From contig CAMWJY010000076.1 of assembly GCA_947174685.1 (NCBI GenBank), positions 1 through 5,267 of the forward strand: DNA of 5,267 nt, read 5' to 3'. Below are positions 1 through 5,267 of the stretch, piece after piece. This DNA comes from an uncultured Mollicutes bacterium (GTDB taxonomy: Bacteria; Bacillota_I; Bacilli_A; Acholeplasmatales; Anaeroplasmataceae). Both the position numbers and the translations under genes were made by a program. The number at the start of each line of letters is the position of its first letter. The stretch's first letter is position 1. The notes beneath the pieces are model-generated. The model saw only the letters and a program-made list of their open reading frames with translations, searched no databases and had not been told where the DNA came from.

Positions 1-8
1 ATCCTCCC
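1..8 (-). promoter_or_regulatory. Ribosome binding site of a gene beyond the left edge
   Basis: On the minus strand this reads GGGAGGAT, a strong ribosome binding core, right at the window end and 36 bases past the gpsA stop. The start codon would fall a few bases outside. In Bacillus-type genomes genes such as hbs (HU) or spoIVA lie downstream of gpsA, but the identity cannot be seen here. Confidence 0.5.
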
Positions 9-29
9 AAAATTAATATATGAGAGGAC
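1..29 (-). other. Possible hairpin covering the edge ribosome binding site
   Basis: In the minus-strand RNA, GUCCUCUC (29-22) can pair with GGGAGGAU (8-1), with two G-U pairs, closing a 13-base A/U loop (21-9). The 3' arm is the ribosome binding site itself, so the fold would hide it. It could also be the stem of a terminator whose U-run lies outside the window. Stability has not been calculated. Confidence 0.35.
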
Positions 30-43
30 ATAAGTTTAGTTGA

Positions 44-1051
44 CTATATAAATAGAATTACTTCTTCTTTTAAGCTTCTACTTAAAAGCTTAGTTAAAGC
101 ATCCTTCGCAGTGCTTTCATTCTGAATTACAGAATATGCAGCTTCAATAATAGGAAGCTCTAAGTTATGCTTTAAGCCAATTTGATAGGCAGCTTCTATG
201 GTTTTAACTCCTTCTACAGTTTGTGTCATAGAAGCTAAGGCTTCCTTTACACTCATTCCTTGACCAATCTTTAAGCCACATTGGAAGTTTCTTGAATTCA
301 TGGAAGAAGCTGTAACAATTAAATCACCAATCCCAGATAAGCCATAAGCTGTTTCTGTTTTACCACCTAAGGCAGAAACAATTAAAACAATTTCTCTTAC
401 ACCTCTGCTGATTAGGAAGGCTCTAGCATTTTCTCCTAATCCCATACCATAAGCTACACCAGATACAATGGCAATAGCATTTTTAATGGCTCCTGAGGTT
501 TCAACACCGATTACATCACTTGAGGTATATACTCTTAAATAGCGAGAATTAGAAAATAAATTTTGAACAAATTTTGCATCCTCTTCACTACTAGATGCAG
601 CAACTAAAGCAGTAAGCTTTCTTAAGATTAACTCCTCTGCATGAGATGGTCCAGATAAATTAACATACCCTTTTAAGTATTTTGCATCAATCTCATCCTT
701 TACAATTTGACTTACACAATAAGAGGTCTCAGGTTCGATTCCTTTGCTTACATTTATAAATAGAGTGGGCTTTTTCAAAAGAGAATTGATTTCCTTTAAA
801 ACTGCTCTTGTTACCTTTGTTGGAACACTCAAAAGGATGATATCAGAAAAATTAACTGCCTCTTCTAAGCTTAAGGTAGCCTTAATATTTTCTGGTATTG
901 TTATATCAAAAAATGGATGGGTATGCTCCTTATTAATTTTATCAACAAATAAAGGATTGATATCACGAATAAAAACCTCATGATGATTATCTGATAGTAC
1001 TTGAGCTAGAGTTGTTCCCCAAGCTCCTCCACCAATACAGGATACCTTCAT
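44..1051 (-). CDS. gpsA: NAD(P)H-dependent glycerol-3-phosphate dehydrogenase
   Basis: Reduces dihydroxyacetone phosphate to sn-glycerol-3-phosphate, the backbone for phospholipid (and, in many Gram-positives, teichoic acid) synthesis. The 335 residues are of normal length. The Rossmann motif is IGGGAWGTT at 6-14, followed by an Arg29-Asp30 segment at the cofactor-binding strand end. SVPT (75-78), NVSKGIE (100-106, with Lys103), LSGPSHAEE (132-140) and GAIKN (187-191, with the expected catalytic Lys190) are all present. ENARAFLISRG (207-217), GLSGIGDLIVT and TVEGV further on complete the family signature. The C terminus ends in a short hydrophobic ILFI. It is the last complete gene of the operon. 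No convincing terminator follows within the 43 bases left, and a ribosome binding site at the window edge suggests the gene series continues. Confidence 0.97.
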   Translation of the reverse strand: MKVSCIGGGAWGTTLAQVLSDNHHEVFIRDINPLFVDKINKEHTHPFFDITIPENIKATLSLEEAVNFSDIILLSVPTKVTRAVLKEINSLLKKPTLFINVSKGIEPETSYCVSQIVKDEIDAKYLKGYVNLSGPSHAEELILRKLTALVAASSSEEDAKFVQNLFSNSRYLRVYTSSDVIGVETSGAIKNAIAIVSGVAYGMGLGENARAFLISRGVREIVLIVSALGGKTETAYGLSGIGDLIVTASSMNSRNFQCGLKIGQGMSVKEALASMTQTVEGVKTIEAAYQIGLKHNLELPIIEAAYSVIQNESTAKDALTKLLSRSLKEEVILFI

Positions 1052-1053
1052 AG

Positions 1054-2358
1054 CTAATCCCTCTTTCTAAATTCAAATTTTATAGGTGTTCCAAAGAAAT
1101 CAAAGCTTTTACGAATTTGATTCTCTAAGTAACGATGATAAGAAAAATGTAAATATTTTGGTTCATTGACAAAGAATGCAAATGTTGGTGGATTTACACC
1201 AACCTGCGAAGAATAATAGATTTTAATCTTTCCTCCATTAAACTCACTTGGTGGAAACATTGCCACTGCATCATTAATGACATCATTTAAAACTGATGTT
1301 GAGATTCTTCTATTATTTGCATCAAAGGCTTGAATAATCGCAGGAAATAGCGTATGAACACGCTTATTATCTAAAGCAGATAAGAATACGATAGGAGCAT
1401 AGTCTAGATATTTAAATTCCTTTCTAATATCCTCTGTAAAGCGTTGCATCGTCTTAGAATCCTTATCGACTAAATCCCACTTATTGACTACGATAATACA
1501 TGGTCTGTTATACTCTTCTATATACTGTCCTACATGTGTATCCTGTTCTAAGATACCTGTATCAGCATCCAAAACTAAAAGAACAATGTCACTTCTACCA
1601 ATTGCATCAATACTTCTGATTACAGAATATTTTTCTACATTTTCATAAATTTTACCACGCTTTTTTAAGCCTGCAGTATCAATCACTACATATTCCTTAT
1701 CATAAGCTTTAAAGCGGGTATCAATGGTGTCTCTTGTTGTTCCGGCAATCGGAGAGACAATAACACGATTGTCATTTAATAGACAATTGGTTAAACTAGA
1801 CTTTCCTACATTAGGTCTTCCAATTAAAGAAAAGTGAATTGCATTATCTTCAAAATTTTCTAGCTTCTGAGGAAAATGCTCAATCACCTGATCCAGTAAG
1901 TTTCCTGTTCCTATTCCATGGGAGGAGGAAACAGGAATCGGATCTCCAAATCCTAATGCATAAAACTCATAAATATTATCCTTAAATTTCTGATCATCCA
2001 CTTTATTGACAGCTAAGATGATTGGCTTTTTTGTCTGATACAAAAGCTTTGCAATATAAGTGTCATCATTCGTTACACCACTTCTACAATCAGTTAAAAA
2101 GATAATGACATCAGCTTCATCCATTGCAATTTCAGCTTGCATTTTTATTTCTGTCAAAAAAGGGGCATCCCCCAATTCGATTCCACCAGTATCGATTAGG
2201 AAAAATTCCTTCGATAACCAGCTGCCTTTAGCATAAATTCGATCGCGAGTTACCCCTGGTTGATCATCAGTAATGGATAATCTTTCGCCAATGATACGGT
2301 TAAATAACGTTGATTTGCCAACATTTGGCCTACCAACTATTGCTACCTTTGGCAACAT
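1054..2358 (-). CDS. der: Ribosome assembly GTPase Der (EngA)
   Basis: Double-GTPase needed for assembly of the 50S ribosomal subunit; it hydrolyses GTP and binds the precursor subunit in the cytoplasm. The 434 residues match the family. First G domain: GRPNVGKST (9-17), switch Thr37 in PGVTRD, DTGG (56-59), NKVD (118-121), and SSSHG (144-148) in the G5 place. Second G domain: GRPNVGKSS (180-188), AGTTRD (205-210), DTAGL (227-231), NKWD (292-295), SAL (327-329). Residues about 350-434 are the KH-like C-terminal domain (GGKIKIYYSSQVGVNPPTFAFF, then YLENQIRKSFDFFGTPI). All nucleotide-binding motifs are intact, so both GTPase domains should work. It lies 24 bp after the cmk-S1 gene and 2 bp before gpsA, an order shared with Bacillus-type genomes. 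Confidence 0.97.
   Translation of the reverse strand: MLPKVAIVGRPNVGKSTLFNRIIGERLSITDDQPGVTRDRIYAKGSWLSKEFFLIDTGGIELGDAPFLTEIKMQAEIAMDEADVIIFLTDCRSGVTNDDTYIAKLLYQTKKPIILAVNKVDDQKFKDNIYEFYALGFGDPIPVSSSHGIGTGNLLDQVIEHFPQKLENFEDNAIHFSLIGRPNVGKSSLTNCLLNDNRVIVSPIAGTTRDTIDTRFKAYDKEYVVIDTAGLKKRGKIYENVEKYSVIRSIDAIGRSDIVLLVLDADTGILEQDTHVGQYIEEYNRPCIIVVNKWDLVDKDSKTMQRFTEDIRKEFKYLDYAPIVFLSALDNKRVHTLFPAIIQAFDANNRRISTSVLNDVINDAVAMFPPSEFNGGKIKIYYSSQVGVNPPTFAFFVNEPKYLHFSYHRYLENQIRKSFDFFGTPIKFEFRKRD
1059..1063 (-). promoter_or_regulatory. Ribosome binding site of gpsA inside the der 3' end
   Basis: GAGGG on the minus strand, 7 bases before the ATG at 1049-1051. It lies within the last codons of der (KRD and stop). 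With only 2 bases between the der TAG and the gpsA ATG, the two are probably translationally coupled. Confidence 0.7.
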
Positions 2359-2361
2359 ATG

Positions 2362-2370
2362 ATCACCACC
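2362..2370 (-). promoter_or_regulatory. Ribosome binding site of der
   Basis: GGTGGTGAT on the minus strand, followed by C, is one base away from the full complement GGAGGTGATC of the 16S rRNA tail. The GGTGG core lies 7 bases before the ATG at 2356-2358, in the 24-bp gap after the cmk-S1 stop. No promoter or terminator is visible in that gap. Confidence 0.7.
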
Positions 2371-2382
2371 AAATTCAAATTT

Positions 2383-4407
2383 TTATTTTAAAGCATCCTT
2401 TAATACATCACCTAGAGTTAAAGATGCCTCTTCTTCCTCTAAATATTTTTCAAAGGATTTGCGCTCTTCCTTTTCAGCTATCTTACGAATAGATAATCTT
2501 AAACGCCATTCAGCAGGCTTAATATCGATAATGATTGCCTGTGCAGTGTCATCTACATGGAAGTAGTCCTTTACTGAACCATTTTGGCTTGAAGTTAAAG
2601 CCTCACTTGCTGGTACAAAGCCGTCAACACCTAGAGTTTCAACCTTTAAACCATTTTCTAATACATCCGTTACTTTAACATCAACAAGATCGCCAACCTT
2701 AGCTGTTACTCTAGTCCAAGGGTTGTCCATTAATGCCTTACGAGATAAGGAAATCTTCTCCTTTGCAGGGTCTAAATTCAAAATGGCACATTCAACCTCA
2801 TCACCAATAATAACAAAAGCATTATAGTTATCATTTGGATTATGAGAATACTCAGATTGATGTAATAATCCTTTTACGTTTGGAGCAAGCTCAATTAATA
2901 AACCAAATGGCATTTTGCTTACTACCTTACCCTTAACGGTTTGACCAACAGTTACAGTCTTTGCATAAGCCTCATATGGAGTATCAAGTAAAGCCTTACG
3001 AGATAATACAAGCTTACCATTTTCTTTGGATAATACTTTAACCTCCATAGTGTCGCCTTCCTTAGCAACTGCATTGATGTCATTTGTAAAGGTATGTGCT
3101 AGCTGATTAATACGTAGTAACCCTTGGTTATACTTAAAGCGAATAAATAAACCAAATTTTTCTACCTTAGCTACTGTACCTGTTAAAACATCACCAACCT
3201 GAATAGAATCAAGCTCCTCTGCCTTAGCATTTGCATATTCTTCTCTTTCAATAACTCTACGAGAAACAACAGCATTTTTTCTTTCTTCATTCACTTCAAT
3301 AACACGTACGAATAGCTTATCCTTTACCTTAACCTCTTGTGGAGCTTGACTTAAAGGCATAAATAAGCTATTTCCTTCAAAGCTAACAGTATATCCCTTG
3401 CTTGGAACAACCTTAGTAACAATAACTTCAATTGTCTCTTCCTTTTCCTTAGCCTCAACTACACGCTTGAAAGCAAGCTTAGACAATTGATTTAAACGAG
3501 ATAAATAAATATTTTCCTCGTTTACCTTAGCTACTTGGCATTCAATTTCATCGCCAACCTTTACAAGTCCAATGAAGCTTTCAATTGCTTTATCCTTTGT
3601 ATAGCAATCTAGATGCATTGTTCCTTCTGTAAATTGATGAATGTCTAAGTAAATTGTCTTGTCCTTTACTGTAACGACAGTACCAACAACTTGATCTCCT
3701 ACTCTTAATTTCTTAGGCAAATTCAAATCTTCCATTTTAAAATCTTCCATACTTCCTAACCTCTCATTTATTAAATCTATAATTTTATTTGCTACTTCAT
3801 CCATTGTCAAATGGGTTGTGTCAATTGGAATTGCATCCTCTGCTTGTCTTAATGGTGCAATTTCACGATGAGAATCCTTATAGTCACGTGCAACGATTTC
3901 CTCTAGAATTACCTCATATTCAGCAGGTATTCCTTTTGCTTGAATCTCAGCACAGCGTCTTCTGGCTCTTTCTTCAGCAGTGGCTGTTAAATAAATTTTT
4001 AAGTCTGCATTTGGTAATACAACTGTACCTATATCTCTACCATCCATAAGTACCTTGCCTTGTTTAGCCGATTCTCTTTGGTATTCCACCATAAGCTCTC
4101 GTACCTTTGCAAATTTACAACAGGTTGAAACGTTATTCGTTACCTCGCTACTTCTGATTTCATCAGATACATCTACATCATTTAAATAAATTATATTATT
4201 TTTGTAGATGATAGAAGTTTCATTCAAAAAGCTATAGGATGCCTCATCCTCAATATTCACTTTTCTTCTTAAAGCTTCTAGAGTAACTGCTCGATACATT
4301 GCACCTGTATCAATATGTGTAAATCCTAATCTCTCAGCAACTAGCTTAGAAATTGAAGATTTTCCACTGCCAGCAGGACCATCTAAAGCCACAACAAAAT
4401 TCCTCAT
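2383..4407 (-). CDS. cmk-rpsA: Fusion of cytidylate kinase and S1 RNA-binding protein
   Basis: A single 674-residue frame joins two proteins that are usually separate neighbours. Residues 1-218 are CMP/dCMP kinase, which phosphorylates CMP or dCMP with ATP. They show P-loop GPAGSGKSS (10-18), DTGAMYR (33-39), DGRDIGT (122-128), the lid region with RARRR (147-151), and RDYKDSHREIAPL (174-186) followed by IDTT (195-198). This is the normal full length of the family. Residues 219-674 hold five S1 (OB-fold) repeats at about 233-305, 323-384, 402-471, 486-557 and 569-641. The third and fourth are the most typical (KFGLFI...GLL and PFGLLIEL...GLLHQSE); the first two are divergent. A charged tail (KEERKSFEKYLEEEE) ends in LGDVLKDALK. 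The S1 part probably binds mRNA at the ribosome like RpsA or Bacillus YpfD; whether it is a true ribosomal protein cannot be told from sequence. There is no linker: Met220 directly follows the kinase end. It is the first gene of an operon with der and gpsA. Confidence 0.93.
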   Translation of the reverse strand: MRNFVVALDGPAGSGKSSISKLVAERLGFTHIDTGAMYRAVTLEALRRKVNIEDEASYSFLNETSIIYKNNIIYLNDVDVSDEIRSSEVTNNVSTCCKFAKVRELMVEYQRESAKQGKVLMDGRDIGTVVLPNADLKIYLTATAEERARRRCAEIQAKGIPAEYEVILEEIVARDYKDSHREIAPLRQAEDAIPIDTTHLTMDEVANKIIDLINERLGSMEDFKMEDLNLPKKLRVGDQVVGTVVTVKDKTIYLDIHQFTEGTMHLDCYTKDKAIESFIGLVKVGDEIECQVAKVNEENIYLSRLNQLSKLAFKRVVEAKEKEETIEVIVTKVVPSKGYTVSFEGNSLFMPLSQAPQEVKVKDKLFVRVIEVNEERKNAVVSRRVIEREEYANAKAEELDSIQVGDVLTGTVAKVEKFGLFIRFKYNQGLLRINQLAHTFTNDINAVAKEGDTMEVKVLSKENGKLVLSRKALLDTPYEAYAKTVTVGQTVKGKVVSKMPFGLLIELAPNVKGLLHQSEYSHNPNDNYNAFVIIGDEVECAILNLDPAKEKISLSRKALMDNPWTRVTAKVGDLVDVKVTDVLENGLKVETLGVDGFVPASEALTSSQNGSVKDYFHVDDTAQAIIIDIKPAEWRLRLSIRKIAEKEERKSFEKYLEEEEASLTLGDVLKDALK
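3748..3765 (-). promoter_or_regulatory. Internal ribosome binding site and ATG for a free S1 protein
   Basis: GAGAGG (3765-3760) lies 9 bases before the ATG at 3750-3748, which is codon 220 of the fusion. A second purine patch, AGGA, lies 3 bases before it. Initiation here would give a 455-residue protein starting MEDFKMEDLNLPKKL and holding all five S1 repeats, as expected for a stand-alone S1 gene. It may be a working start or a relic of the unfused gene; sequence alone cannot decide. Confidence 0.5.
3782..3810 (-). promoter_or_regulatory. Candidate internal promoter for the S1 part
   Basis: Within the kinase coding region, on the minus strand: perfect TTGACA (3810-3805), exactly 17 bp, then TAAAAT (3787-3782, 5 of 6 bases). 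The predicted start is near 3778-3775, about 26 bases before the in-frame ATG at the kinase/S1 junction. The bases encode residues about 200-208 (LTMDEVANK), a little-conserved stretch of CMP kinase. The match is seen directly; activity is inferred. Confidence 0.55.
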
Positions 4408-4413
4408 GACTAT

Positions 4414-4418
4414 CCCTC
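4414..4418 (-). promoter_or_regulatory. Ribosome binding site of the cmk-S1 gene
   Basis: GAGGG on the minus strand, 6 bases before the ATG at 4405-4407. The encoded protein starts MRNFVVALDGPAGSGKSS, the usual distance of a CMP kinase N terminus from its P-loop, so the start is well fixed. Confidence 0.75.
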
Positions 4419-4435
4419 TTTAAACAATCTTAAAT

Positions 4436-4464
4436 ATTATATCACATATTTTCGCATTTTTCAA
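4436..4464 (-). promoter_or_regulatory. Sigma-A-type promoter of the cmk-S1/der/gpsA operon
   Basis: On the minus strand: TTGAAA (4464-4459), a spacer of exactly 17 bp, then a perfect TATAAT (4441-4436) with TGA directly before it, making an extended -10. The predicted start is around 4430-4428, leaving a leader of roughly 22 bases. The -35 abuts the rluB TAG stop (4467-4469). No hairpin with a T-run separates rluB from this promoter, so read-through from rluB may add to its output. Confidence 0.8.
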
Positions 4465-4466
4465 TT

Positions 4467-5198
4467 CTACAAACTATATAAAACTTTAATTTCGTGCGGT
4501 TTTAATGCTCTTAGCTCCCCTTTTGCTAATCCTTCTAGGGTTACACCACCAAAAGAGATGCGTTTTAGCTTCTTTACAGGAAAGCCGATAGCTTCACACA
4601 TTCTACGTACCTGTCTATTTCTTCCCTCAGTAATCGTCAAATATAATAGTGTGGAGGAATTTTCTCTATCCATAGATAATACCTCTACCTTAGCCCGTTT
4701 TGTCATAACACCATCTAAAAGAACACCTCTTATCAACTGGTTTACTGCTGCTTGAGTTAAAATACCATCTACTCTAACTTGATAGACCTTTTCTATTTCC
4801 TTTGCAGAACGAGTCAAACGATAGGATAAATCTCCATCATTAGTAAGCAACAATACTCCTGAAGTATCATAGTCTAGACGACCTACAGGAAATAATCGAT
4901 GTGCTTTTTGAATTTCTCTTGGAATTAAATCCATAACGATTCTTCTACCTAGCTTATCACTTACTGCAGTTAAATAGCCTGTAGGCTTATATAGAACGTA
5001 ATACACAAGATCCTCTTTTGTTAGAAGCTTCCCATCTACTTCTATACTATCCTTATAAGAAACCTTCGTTCCAAGCTCGGTAACCTTAATCCCATTAACC
5101 TTTACTCTTCCTGCAAGAATAATCTCTTCACATTTTCTCCTGGATGCAACTCCACAGGAAGCCATAACCTTTTGAAGTCTTTCTCTATTATCATTCAC
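4467..5198 (-). CDS. rluB: 23S rRNA pseudouridine synthase, RluB/RsuA family
   Basis: Converts a specific uridine of 23S rRNA (helix 89 region in characterised RluB proteins) to pseudouridine during 50S maturation, in the cytoplasm. Counting from the GTG at 5196-5198 the protein has 243 residues. Residues about 7-60 are an S4 RNA-binding domain (RLQKVMASCGVASRRKCEE, then GRVKVNG). The catalytic motif is GRLDYDTSG at 106-114, with Asp109 the expected nucleophile. EGRNRQVRRM near 191-200 is the conserved C-terminal family motif. I chose the GTG because AGCGGTGAT (5203-5211) sits 4 bases before it, and because family members start just before the ERLQK segment. An in-frame TTG at 5223-5225 would add nine residues but has no ribosome binding site and overlaps a possible -10. 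It stops with TAG 59 bp before the cmk-S1 gene, with no terminator between. RluB versus a related RsuA-family enzyme (RluE/RluF/RsuA) rests on overall similarity and Firmicutes context. Confidence 0.93.
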   Translation of the reverse strand: MNDNRERLQKVMASCGVASRRKCEEIILAGRVKVNGIKVTELGTKVSYKDSIEVDGKLLTKEDLVYYVLYKPTGYLTAVSDKLGRRIVMDLIPREIQKAHRLFPVGRLDYDTSGVLLLTNDGDLSYRLTRSAKEIEKVYQVRVDGILTQAAVNQLIRGVLLDGVMTKRAKVEVLSMDRENSSTLLYLTITEGRNRQVRRMCEAIGFPVKKLKRISFGGVTLEGLAKGELRALKPHEIKVLYSL

Positions 5199-5202
5199 GA
5201 CA

Positions 5203-5211
5203 ATCACCGCT
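5203..5211 (-). promoter_or_regulatory. Ribosome binding site deciding the rluB start
   Basis: Read on the minus strand this is AGCGGTGAT, one base from the AGGGTGAT-like core and sharing GGTGAT with the ideal GGAGGTGAT. It ends 4 bases before GTG 5196-5198. The der gene uses the same type of site (GGTGGTGATC), which supports this start over the upstream TTG. Confidence 0.6.
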
Positions 5212-5215
5212 AATG

Positions 5216-5244
5216 ATTTTACCAAAAAAAAGAATGAAATACAA
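5216..5244 (-). promoter_or_regulatory. Candidate extended -10 promoter for rluB
   Basis: On the minus strand there is TTGTAT (5244-5239), a 17-bp spacer, then TAAAAT (5221-5216) preceded by TGG, an extended -10. The -35 is weak (3 of 6 bases). Transcription would start near 5211-5209, giving a leader of only about 12 bases that begins at or within the ribosome binding site. The site overlaps the alternative TTG start, so if real it excludes that start. The surrounding DNA is very AT-rich, so a chance match is possible. Confidence 0.35.
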
Positions 5245-5267
5245 CATAGATTGCTATTTTTTTATTT

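Noticed and set aside
15..20. TATATT on the minus strand as a -10 for the gene beyond the left edge
   Set aside because: No acceptable -35 at 16-18 bp, and the predicted start would fall at or past the ribosome binding site.
744..983. Plus-strand open frame of 79 codons
   Set aside because: It lies wholly inside gpsA on the opposite strand, resembles no family I know, and is explained as a shadow of the coding bias of gpsA.
2310..2492. Plus-strand open frame spanning the der start and the end of the cmk-S1 gene
   Set aside because: Low-complexity, His/Leu-rich translation antisense to two well-supported genes; no plausible product.
3819..3824. A second TTGACA on the minus strand, 14 bp upstream of the internal promoter's -35
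   Set aside because: No -10-like hexamer at 16-18 bp; the bases encode the conserved IDTT motif of Cmk.
3789..4049. Plus-strand open frame of 86 codons antisense to the kinase region
   Set aside because: Leu/His/Gln-rich shadow translation fully antisense to conserved Cmk motifs.
4558..4755. Plus-strand open frame of 65 codons antisense to rluB
   Set aside because: Covered by the conserved RluB C-terminal region on the minus strand; no independent support.
5226..5267. A-run and T-run flanking a small ATAG/CTAT inverted repeat, looking like a terminator
   Set aside because: The stem is only 4 A/T-rich pairs, too weak for an intrinsic terminator on either strand; ordinary AT-rich leader DNA.

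Overview
This AT-rich window carries four complete protein genes, all on the minus strand and all read from right to left: rluB, a fused cmk-S1 gene, der and gpsA. It suggests a low-GC Gram-positive bacterium (Firmicutes/Bacillota). The order cmk, S1 gene, der, gpsA matches the conserved Bacillus-type neighbourhood. Ribosome binding sites of the GGAGGTGAT type fit a normal 16S tail, and the tryptophans I checked are TGG, so nothing points to a Mollicutes-style recoded genome. The joined CMP kinase and S1 protein makes me think of Erysipelotrichia-like or neighbouring lineages, but that placement is an inference from memory.

Layout in transcription order. Positions 5267-5199 hold a short AT-rich leader with a plausible weak promoter. 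Positions 5198-4467 encode RluB, a 23S rRNA pseudouridine synthase; the GTG start is my choice. A 59-bp gap (4466-4408) holds a very good sigma-A-type promoter with an extended -10, whose -35 lies right at the rluB stop. Positions 4407-2383 encode a 674-residue protein: a full-length CMP kinase followed without a linker by a five-repeat S1 RNA-binding protein. After 24 bp comes der (2358-1054), a double-GTPase for 50S assembly. After 2 bp comes gpsA (1051-44), NAD(P)H-dependent glycerol-3-phosphate dehydrogenase. The left edge (1-43) has no gene but ends in a GGGAGGAT ribosome binding site for a gene just outside, possibly held in a hairpin.

Three of the four genes serve the ribosome or translation (RluB, S1, Der). 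Cmk supplies CDP/dCDP for nucleic acid and lipid precursors, and GpsA supplies sn-glycerol-3-phosphate for phospholipids, so the block is a growth-linked housekeeping operon. The genes are ordinary, with no mobile element, CRISPR array, RNA gene or foreign-looking segment.

The most notable signal is inside the fused gene. At the 3' end of the kinase part lie a perfect TTGACA -35, a 17-bp spacer, a TAAAAT -10, a GAGAGG ribosome binding site and an in-frame ATG at the domain junction. The locus may therefore make both a Cmk-S1 fusion and a free S1 protein.
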